Shown piece by piece: positions 49,401 through 61,200 of a stretch of 64,000 nt of DNA. The stretch is from NCBI GenBank assembly GCA_947623455.1, contig OX392527.1:6940001-7004000 (forward strand), given 5' to 3'. Both the position numbers and the translations under genes were made by a program. The notes under the pieces are model-generated. The model ran no database searches. It saw only the letters and a program-made list of their open reading frames with translations, and was not told where the DNA came from. Position 1 is the stretch's first letter. Each line of letters opens with the position of its first letter. The stretch comes from Mimachlamys varia (Eukaryota; Mollusca; Bivalvia; Pectinida; Pectinidae).

Positions 49401-52400
49401 ATGGTGATGTATGTGTATACACTGTACGTATTATGGTATTGTATGTGTATACCCTGTACGTATTATGGTATTGTATGTGTAAACACTGTATGTATTACGG
49501 TATTGTATGTGTATACACTGTACGTATTATGGTTATGTTTGTGTATACACTGTACGTATTATGGTATTGTATGTGTATACACTGTACGTATTATGGTATT
49601 GTATGTGTATACACTGTACGTATTATGGTATTGTATGTGTATACACTGTACGTATTATGGTGATGTATGTGTATACACTGTACGTATTATGGTATTGGAT
49701 GTGTATACACTGTACGTATTATGGTATTGTATGTGTATACACTGTACGTATTATGGTATTGTATGTGTATACACTGTACGTATTATGGTGATGTATGTGT
49801 AAACACTGTACGTAATATGGTATTGTATGTGTATACACTGTACGTATTATGGTATTGTATGTGTATACACTGTACGTATTATGGTATTGTATGTGTATAC
49901 ACTGTACGTATTATGGTGATGTATGTGTATACACTGTACGTATTATGGTGATGTATGTGTCTACACTGTACGTATTATGGTATTGTATGTGTATACACTG
50001 TACGTATTACGGTGATATATGTGTATACACTGTACGTATTATGGTATTGTATGTGTATACACTGTACGTATTATGGTGATGTATGTGTATACACTGTACG
50101 TATTATGGTGATGTATGTGTCTACACTGCACGTATTATGGTATTGTATGTGTATACACTGTACGTATTATGGTGATGTATGTGTATACCCTGTACGTATT
50201 ATGGTATTGTATGTGTATACACTGTACGTATTATGGTATTGTATGTGTATACACTGTACGTATTATGGTATTGTATGTGTATACACTGTACGTATTATGG
50301 TGATGTATGTGTATACACTGTATGTATTATGGTGATGTATGTGTATACACTGTACGTATTATGGTGATGTATGTGTATACACTGTACGTATTATGGTATT
50401 GTATGTGTATACACTGTAGTATTATGGTGATGTATGTGTATACACTGTACGTATTATGGTATTGTATGTGTATACCCTGTACGTATTATGGTATTGTATG
50501 TGTATACACTGTACGTATTATGGTTATGTTTGTGTATACACTGTACGTATTATGGTATTGTATGTGTATACACTGTACGTATTATGGTATTGTATGTGTA
50601 TACACTGTACGTATTATGGTATTGTATGTGTATACACTGTACGTATTATGGTATTGTATGTGTATACACTGTACGTATTATGGTGATGTATGTGTATACA
50701 CTGTACGTATTATGGTATTGGATGTGTATACACTGTACGTATTATGGTATTGTATGTGTATACACTGTACGTATTATGGTATTGTATGTGTATACACTGT
50801 ACGTATTATGGTGATGTATGTGTAAACACTGTACGTAATATGGTATTGTATGTGTATACACTGTACGTATTATGGTATTGTATGTGTATACACTGTACGT
50901 ATTATGGTATTGTATGTGTATACACTGTACGTATTATGGTGATGTATGTGTATACACTGTACGTATTATGGTGATGTATGTGTCTACACTGTACGTATTA
51001 TGGTATTGTATGTGTATACACTGTACGTATTATGGTGATGTATGTGTATACACTGTACGTATTATGGTATTGTATGTGTATACACTGTACGTATTATGGT
51101 GATGTATGTGTATACACTGAACGTATTATGGTATTGTATGTGTATACACTGTACGTATTATGGTGATGTATGTGTATACACTGTACGTATTATGGTGATG
51201 TATGTGTATACACTGAACGTATTATGGTATTGTATGTGTATACACTGTACGTATTATGGTGATGTATGTGTATACACTGTACGTATTATGGTGATGTATG
51301 TGTATACACTGTACGTATTATGGTGATGTATGTGTATACACTGTACGTATTATGGTGATGTATGTGTATACACTGTACGTATTATGGTATTGTATGTGTA
51401 TACACTGTACGTATTATGGTGATGTATTTGTATACACTGTACGTATTATGGTATTGTATGTGTATACCCTGTACGTATTATGGTATTGTATGTGTATACC
51501 CTGTACGTATTATGGTATTGTATGTGTAAACACTGTTTTAATTACGGTATTGTATGTGTATACACTGTACGTATTATGGTGATGTATGTGTATACCCTGT
51601 ACGTATTATGGTATTGTATGTGTATACACTGTACGTATTATGGTATTGTATGTGTATACACTGTACGTATTAGGGTATTGTATGTATATACACTGTACGT
51701 ATTATGGTATTGTATGTGTATACACTGTACGTATTATGGTATTATATGTGTATACACTGTACGTATTATGGTGATGTATGTGTATACACTGTACGTATTA
51801 TGGTGATGTATGTGTATACACTGTACGTATTATGGTGATGTATGTGTATACACTGTACGTATTATGGTGATGTATGTGTATACACTGTACGTATTATGGT
51901 GATGTATGTGTATACACTGTACGTATTATGGTGATGTATGTGTATACACTGTACGTATTATGGTGATGTATGTGTATACACTGTACGTATTATGGTATTG
52001 TATGTGTATACACTGTACGTACATGTATTATAGTGATGTATGTGTATACACTGTACGTATTATGGTATTTTATGTGTATACACTGTACGTATTATGGTAT
52101 TGTATGTGTATACACTGTACGTATTATGGTATTGTATGTGTATACACTGTACGTATTATGGTGATGTATGTGTATACACTGTACGTATTATGGTGATGTA
52201 TGTGTATACACTGTACGTATTATGGTGATGTATGTGTATACACTGTACGTATTATGGTGATGTATGTGTTGCACCGTACGTATTATGGTGATGTATGTGT
52301 ATACACTGTACGTATTATGGTGATGTATGTGTATACACTGTACGTATTATGGTGATGTATGTGTATACACTGTACGTATTATGGTGATGTATGTGTATAC

Positions 52401-55400
52401 ACTGTACGTATTATGGTGATGTATGTGTATACACTGTATGTATTATGGTGATGTATGTGTATACACTGTACGTATTATGGTGATGTATGTGTATACACTG
52501 AACGTATTATGGTATTGTATGTGTATACACTGTACGTATTATGGTATTGTATGTGTATACACTGTACGTATTATGGTGATGTATGTGTATACACTGTACG
52601 TATAATGGTGATGTATGTGTATACACTGTACGTATTATGGTGATGTATGTGTATACACTGTACGTATTATGGTGATGTATGTGTATACCCTGTACGTATT
52701 ATGGTATTGTATGTGTATACACTGTACGTATTATGGTGATGTATGTGTATACACTGTACGTATTATGGTGATGTATGTGTATACACTGTACGTATTATGG
52801 CATTGTATGTGTATACAGTGTACGTATTATGGTGATGTACGTGTATACCCTGTACGTATTATGGTATTGTATGTGTATACACTTTACGTATTATGGTATT
52901 GTATGTGTATACACTGTACGTATTATGGTATTGTATGTGTATACACTGTACGTATTATGGTATTGTATGTGTATACACTGTACGTATTATGGTGATGTAT
53001 GTGTATACACTGTACGTAATATGGTATTGTATGTGTATACACTGTACGTATTATGGTGATATATGTGTATACACTGTACGTATTATGGTATTGTATGTGT
53101 ATACACTGTACGTATTATGGTGATGTATGTGTATACACTGTACGTATTATGGTGATGTATGTGTCTACACTGCACGTATTATGGTACTGTATGTGTATAC
53201 ACTGTACGTATTATGGTGATGTATGTGTATACCCTGTACGTATTATGGTATTGTATGTGTATACACTGTACGTATTATGGTATTGTATGTGTATACACTG
53301 TACGTATTATGGTATTGTATGTGTATACACTGTACGTATTATGGTGATGTATGTGTATACACTGTATGTATTATGGTGATGTATGTGTATACACTGTACG
53401 TATTATGTTGATGTATGTGTATACACTGTACGTATTATGGTATTGTATGTGTATACACTGTAGTATTATGGTGATGTATGTGTATACACTGTACGTATTA
53501 TTGTATTGTATGTGTATACCCTGTACGTATTATGGTATTGTATGTGTAAACACTGTATGTATTACGGTATTGTATGTGTATACACTGTACGTATTATGGT
53601 TATGTTTGTGTATACACTGTACGTATTATGGTATTGTATGTGTATACACTGTACGTATTATGGTATTGTATGTGTATACACTGTACGTATTATGGTATTG
53701 TATGTGTATACACTGTACGTATTATGGTGATGTATGTTTATACACTGTACGTATTATGGTATTGGATGTGTATACACTGTACGTATTATGGTATTGTATG
53801 TGTATACACTGTACGTATTATGGTATTGTATGTGTATACACTGTACGTATTATGGTGATGTATGTGTAAACACTGTACGTAATATGGTATTGTATGTGTA
53901 TACACTGTACGTATTATGGTATTGTATGTGTATACACTGTACGTATTATGGTATTGTATGTGTATACACTGTACGTATTATGGTGATGTATGTGTATACA
54001 CTGTACGTATTATGGTGATGTATGTGTCTACACTGTACGTATTATGGTATTGTATGTGTATACACTGTACGTATTATGGTGATGTATGTGTATACACTGT
54101 ACGTATTATGGTATTGTATGTGTATACACTGTACGTATTATGGTGATGTATGTGTATACACTGAACGTATTATGGTATTGTATGTGTATACACTGTACTT
54201 ATTATGGTGATGTATGTGTATACACTGTACGTATTATGGTGATATATGTGTATACACTGAACGTATTATGGTATTGTATGTGTATACACTGTACGTATTA
54301 TGGTGATGTATGTGTATACACTGTACGTATTATGGTGATGTATGTGTATACACTGTACGTATTATGGTGATGTATGTGTATACACTGTACGTATTATGGT
54401 GATGTATGTGTATACACTGTACGTATTATGGTATTGTATGTGTATACACTGTACGTATTATGGTGATGTATTTGTATACACTGTACGTATTATGGTATTG
54501 TATGTGTATACCCTGTACGTGTTATGGTATTGTATGTGTATACCCTGTACGTATTATGGTATTGTATGTGTAAACACTGTTTTAATTACGGTATTGTATG
54601 TGTATACACTGTACGTATTATGGTGATGTATGTGTATACACTGTACGTATTATGGTATTGTATGTGTATACACTGTACGTATTATGGTATTGTATGTGTA
54701 TACACTGTACGTATTAGGGTATTGTATGTATATACACTGTACGTATTATGGTATTGTATGTGTATACACTGTACGTATTATGGTATTGTATGTGTATACA
54801 CTGTACGTATTATTGTGATGTATGTGTATACACTGTACGTATTATGGTGATGTATGTGTATACACTGTACGTATTATGGTGATGTATGTGTATACACTGT
54901 ACGTATTATGGTGATGTATGTGTATACACTGTACGTATTATGGTGATGTATGTGTATACACTGTACGTATTATGGTGATGTATGTGTATACACTGTACGT
55001 ATTATGGTGATGTATGTGTATACACTGTACGTATTATGGTATTGTATGTGTATACACTGTACGTACATGTATTATAGTGATGTATGTGTATACACTGTAC
55101 GTATTATGGTATTTTATGTGTATACACTGTACGTATTATGGTATTGTATGTGTATACACTGTACGTATTATGGTGATGTATGTGTATACACTGTACGTAT
55201 TATGGTGATGTATGTGTATACACTGTACGTATTATGGTGATGTATGTGTATACACTGTACGTATTATGGTGATGTATGTGTATACACTGTACGTATTATG
55301 GTGATGTATGTGTTGCACCGTACGTATTATGGTGATGTATGTGTATACACTGTACGTATTATGGTGATGTATGTGTATACAATGTACGTATTATGGTATT

Positions 55401-57858
55401 GTATGTGTATACACTGTACGTACATGTATTATAGTGATGTATGTGTATACACTGTACGTATTATGGTATTTTATGTGTATACACTGTACGTATTATGGTA
55501 TTTTATGTGTATACACTGTACGTATTATGGTATTGTATGTGTATACACTGTACGTATTATGGTATTGTATGTGTATACACTGTAGTATTATGGTGATGTA
55601 TGTGTATACACTGTACGTATTATGGTATTGTATGTGTATACCCTGTACGTATTATGGTATTGTATGTGTAAACACTGTATGTATTACGGTATTGTATGTG
55701 TATACACTGTACGTATTATGGTTATGTTTGTGTATACACTGTACGTATTATGGTATTGTATGTGTATACACTGTACGTATTATGGTATTGTATGTGTATA
55801 CACTGTACGTATTATGGTATTGTATGTGTATACACTGTACGTATTATGGTGATGTATGTGTATACACTGTACGTATTATGGTATTGGATGTGTATACACT
55901 GTACGTATTATGGTATTGTATGTGTATACACTGTACGTATTATGGTATTGTATGTGTATACACTGTACGTATTATGGTGATGTATGTGTAAACACTGTAC
56001 GTAATATGGTATTGTATGTGTATACACTGTACGTATTATGGTATTGTATGTGTATACACTGTACGTATTATGGTATTGTATGTGTATATACTGTACGTAT
56101 TATGGTGATGTATGTGTATACACTGTACGTATTATGGTGATGTATGTGTCTACACTGTACGTATTATGGTATTGTATGTGTATACACTGTACGTATTATG
56201 GTGATGTATGTGTATACACTGTACGTATTATGGTATTGTATGTGTATACACTGTACGTATTATGGTGATGTATGTGTATACACTGAACGTATTATGGTAT
56301 TGTATGTGTATACACTGTACTTATTATGGTGATGTATGTGTATACACTGTACGTATTATGGTGATGTATGTGTATACACTGAACGTATTATGGTATTGTA
56401 TGTGTATACACTGTACGTATTATGGTGATGTATGTGTATACACTGTACGTATTATGGTGATGTATGTGTATACACTGTACGTATTATGGTGATGTATGTG
56501 TATACACTGCACGTATTATGGTGATGTATGTGTATACACTGTACGTATTATGGTATTGTATGTGTATACACTGTACGTATTATGGTGATGTATTTGTATA
56601 CACTGTACGTATTATGGTATTGTATGTGTATACCCTGTACGTGTTATGGTATTGTATGTGTATACCCTGTACGTATTATGGTATTGTATGTGTAAACACT
56701 GTTTTAATTACGGTATTGTATGTGTATACACTGTACGTATTATGGGGATGTATGTGTATACACTGTACGTATTATGGTATTGTATGTGTATACACTGTAC
56801 GTATTATGGTATTGTATGTGTATACACTGTACGTATTAGGGTATTGTATGTATATACACTGTACGTATTATGGTATTGTATGTGTATACACTGTACGTAT
56901 TATGGTATTGTATGTGTATACACTGTACGTATTATTGTGATGTATGTGTATACACTGTACGTATTATGGTGATGTATGTGTATACACTGTACGTATTATG
57001 GTGATGTATGTGTATACACTGTACGTATTATGGTGATGTATGTGTATACACTGTACGTATTATGGTGATGTATGTGTATACACTGTACGTATTATGGTGA
57101 TGTATGTGTATACACTGTACGTATTATGGTGATGTATGTGTATACACTGTACGTATTATGGTATTTTATGTGTATACACTGTACGTATTATGGTATTGTA
57201 TGTGTATACACTGTACGTATTATGGTGATGTATGTGTATACACTGTACGTATTATGGTGATGTATGTGTATACACTGTACGTATTATGGTGATGTATGTG
57301 TATACACTGTACGTATTATGGTGATGTATGTGTTGCACCGTACGTATTATGGTGATGTATGTGTATACACTGTACGTATTATGGTGATGTATGTGTATAC
57401 AATGTACGTATTATGGTATTGTATGTGTATACACTGTACGTACATGTATTATAGTGATGTATGTGTATACACTGTACGTATTATGGTATTTTATGTGTAT
57501 ACACTGTACGTATTATGGTATTGTATGTGTATACACTGTACGTATTATGGTGATGTATGTGTATACACTGTACGTATTATGGTGATGTATGTGTATACAC
57601 TGTACGTATTATGGTGATGTATGTGTATACACTGTACGTATTATGGTGATGTATGTGTATACACTGTACGTATTATGGTGATGTATGTGTTGCACCGTAC
57701 GTATTATGGTGATGTATGTGTATACACTGTACGTATTATGGTGATGTATGTGTATACAATGTACGTATTATGGTGATGTATGTGTATACACTGTACGTAT
57801 TATGGTATTGTATGTGTATACACTGTACGTATTATGGTATTGTATGTGTATACACTGT
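46471..57858. repeat. 32-bp minisatellite array (about 355 units, 11.4 kb)
   Basis: The unit is TATACACTGTACGTATTATGG followed by TGATGTATGTG or TATTGTATGTG. The binary GATG/ATTG site varies from unit to unit. A TGA stop in one frame occurs only in GATG units. Because 32 is two more than a multiple of 3, the frames rotate every unit, so the + strand shows a ladder of stop-limited frames of 62, 94, 126 and more codons. These are artefacts. Rare variants include GTGTTGCACCG units and an insertion giving GTACATGTATTATAG. Confidence 0.97.
50307..56394. repeat. Tandem pair of 3044-bp higher-order repeats in the 32-bp array
   Basis: The private insertion ACATGTATTATAG occurs at 52021 and 55065, 3044 bp apart. 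The unit with GTAGTATTATGG and neighbouring variants shows the same offset (blocks starting 50307 and 53351). Shorter relatives also exist: a 1023-bp offset (49284 to 50307) and offsets of 960 and 928 bp between blocks starting near 47098, 48058 and 48986. The array therefore grew by several nested duplications. Confidence 0.85.
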
Positions 57859-58272
57859 ATATACCGTGTTATAATCCTGTTACTGACAGACGACACGTAA
57901 TGATCAACTTTCCGGTACAGGAATTATGGAAGTATTCGTTTTTCAGCAGGAGAGCGTAGTCTGTGTGGTTATATACGGCAGAAAGCAAGCCCTGCCACTC
58001 TCTCACGCATCTTTACTCAGCAACATTAATGGATTTAGGGTGATCACGCGTTGCTTAACTGATGCTTTTGACAAATGATCGATACATATTTCCTGGTCGA
58101 CTTGTCCCAATATTTAAAATGTTTTCCCTAAATATGAGAGCAAAGCATTTAAAGCAATGTCATAGCTCAACCTGTTGCCATAGCACTCGTGTGTATCACA
58201 ATCCGATGTCTAGTTCTGGCGTGAAGCTAGCAAACATCATCCAGCTCTTCTGAAAAACTCCTACTAAGCATT
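57859..58272. other. Unique spacer between the 32-bp and 33-bp arrays
   Basis: About 410 bp of non-repetitive sequence with a + strand frame of 63 codons (58062-58253) that shows no domain or codon signal I trust. I see nothing else in it. Confidence 0.6.
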
Positions 58273-61200
58273 TCTAGAATGTAGCTCCCTACATTGTATC
58301 TCTTACCTAGAATGTAGCTCCCTACATTGTATCTCTTACCTAGAATGTAGCTCCCTACATTGTAACTCTTACCTAGAATGTAGCTCCCTACATTGTAACT
58401 CTTACCTCGAATGTAGCTCCCTACATTGTAACTCTTACCTAGAATGTAGCTCCCTACATTGTAACTCTTATCTAGAATGTAGCTCCCTACATTGTAAATC
58501 TTACCTAGAATGTAGCTCCCTACATTGTAAATCTTACCTCGAATGTAGCTCCCTACATTGTAACTCTTATCTAGAATGTAGCTCCCTACATTGTAAATCT
58601 TACTTAGAATGTAGCTCCCTACCTTGTAACTCTTACCTAGAATGTAGCTCCCTACATTGTAACTCTTACCTAGAATGAAGCTCCCTACATTGTAACTCTT
58701 ACCTAGAATGTAGCTCCCTACATTGTAACTCCTACCTCGAATGTAGCTCCCTACATTGTAACTCTTACCTCGAATGTAGCTCCCTACATTGTAACTCTTA
58801 CCTAGAATGTAGCTCCCTACATTGTAAATCTTACCTAGAATGTAGCTCCCTACATTGTAACTCTTATCTAGAATGTAGCTCCCTACATTGTAACTCTTAC
58901 CTAGAATGTAGCGCCCTACATTGTAACTCTTACCTAGAATGTAGCTCCATACATTGTAACTCTTACCTAAAATGTAGCGCCCTACATTGTAACTCTTATC
59001 TAGAATGTAGCTCCCTACATTGTAACTCTTATCTAGAATGTAGCTCCCTACATTGTAACTCTTACCTAGAATGTAGCGCCCTACATTGTAACTCTTACCT
59101 AGAATGTAGCTCCATACATTGTAACTCTTACCTAAAATGTAGCGCCCTACATTGTAAATCTTACCTAGAATGTAGCGCCCTACATTGTAAATCTTACCTA
59201 GAATGTAGCTCCCTACATTGTAACTCTTACCTAGAATGTAGCGCCCTACATTGTAAATCTTACCTAGAATGTAGCTCCCTACATTGTAAATCTTACCTAG
59301 AATGTAGCTCCCTACAATGTAAATCTTACCTAGAATGTAGCTCCCTACAATGTAAATCTTACCTAGAATGAAGCTCCCTACATTGTAACTCTTACCTAGA
59401 ATGTTGTTCCCTACATTGTAAATCTTACCTCGAATGTAGCTCCCTACATTGTAACTCTTACCTAGAATGTAGCTCCCTACATTGTAACTCTTACCTCGAA
59501 CGAGCTCCGTACATTGTAAATCTTACCTAGAATGAAGCTCCCTACATTGTAACTCTTACCTCGAATGAAGCTCCCTACATTGTAAATCTTACCTAGAATG
59601 TAGCTCCCTACATTGTAAATCTTACCTAGAATGTAGCTCCCTACATTGTAACTCTTACCTCGAATGTAGCTCCCTACATTGTAACTCTTACCTCGAATGT
59701 AGCTCCCTACATTGTAAATCTTACCTAGAATGTAGCTCCCTACATTGTAACTCTTACCTAGATTGTAGCTCTCTACATTGTAACTCTTACCTAGATTGTA
59801 GCTCTCTACATTGTAACTCTTATCTAGAATGTAGCTCCCTACATTGTAACTCTTACCTAGAATGTAGCTCCCTACATTGTAACTCTTACCTAGAATGTAG
59901 CTCCCTACATTGTAACTCTTACCTCGAATGTAGCTCCCTACATTGTAACTCTTACCTAGAATGTAGCTCCCTACATTGTAACTCCTACCTATAATGTAGC
60001 GCCCTACATTGTAAATCTTACATAGAATGTAGCTCCCTACATTGTAACTCTTACCTAGAATGTAGCGCCCTACATTGTAACTCTTACCTAGAATGTAGCT
60101 CCCTACATTGTAACTCTTACCTAGAATGTAGCTCCCTACATTGTAACTCTTACCTAGAATGTAGCTCTCTACATTGTAACTCTTATCTAGAATGTAGCTC
60201 CCTACATTGTAACTCTTACCTAGAATGTAGCTCCCTACATGGTAACTTTTACCTAGAATGTAGCTCCCTACATTGTAACTCTTACCTAGAATGTAGCTCC
60301 CCACATTGTAACTCTTACCTAGAATGTAGCGCCCTACGTTGTAAATCTTACCTAGAATGTAGCTCCCTACATTGTAACTCCTACCTAGAATGTAGCTCCC
60401 TACATTGTAACTCTTACCTAGAATGTAACTCCCTACATTGTAACACTTACCTAGAATGTTGTTCCCTACATTGTAACTCTTACCTAGAATGTAGCGCTCT
60501 ACATTGTAAATCTTACCTAGAATATAGCTCTCTACATTGTAACTCTTACCTAGAATGTAGCGCCCTACATTGTAAATCTTACCTAGAATGTAGCTCCCTA
60601 CATTGTAACTCTTACCTAGAATGAAGCTCCCTACATTGTAACTCTTACCTCGAACGAGCTCCGTACATTGTAAATCTTACCTAGAATGAAGCTCCCTACA
60701 TTGTAACTCTTACCTCGAATGTAGCTCCCTACAATGTAAATCTTACCTAGAATGAAGCTCCCTACATTGTAACTCTTACCTAGAATGTAGCTCCCTACAT
60801 TGTAAATCTTACCTCGAATGTAGCTCCCTACATTGTAACTCTTACCTCGAATGTAGCTCCCTACATTGTAAATCTTACCTAGAATGTAGCTCCCTACATT
60901 GTAAATCTTACCTAGAATGAAGCTCCCTACATTGTAACTCTTACCTCGAATGTAGCTCCCTACAATGTAAATCTTACCTCGAATGTAGCTCCCTACATTG
61001 TAACTCTTACCTCGAATGTAGCTCCCTACATTGTAAATCTTACCTAGAATGTAGCTCCCTACATTGTAACTCTTACCTAGAATGTAGCTCCCTACATTGT
61101 AACTCTTACCTCGAATGTAGCGCCCTACATTGTAACTCTTACCTAGAATGTAGCTCCCTACATTGTAACTCTTACCTCGAATGTAGCTCCCTACATTGTA

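Noticed and set aside
46500..57617. Dozens of + strand frames of 60-206 codons in the 32-bp array
   Set aside because: They form a ladder in 32-residue steps set by the spacing of TGA in GATG units and rotate through all frames. This is a repeat artefact.
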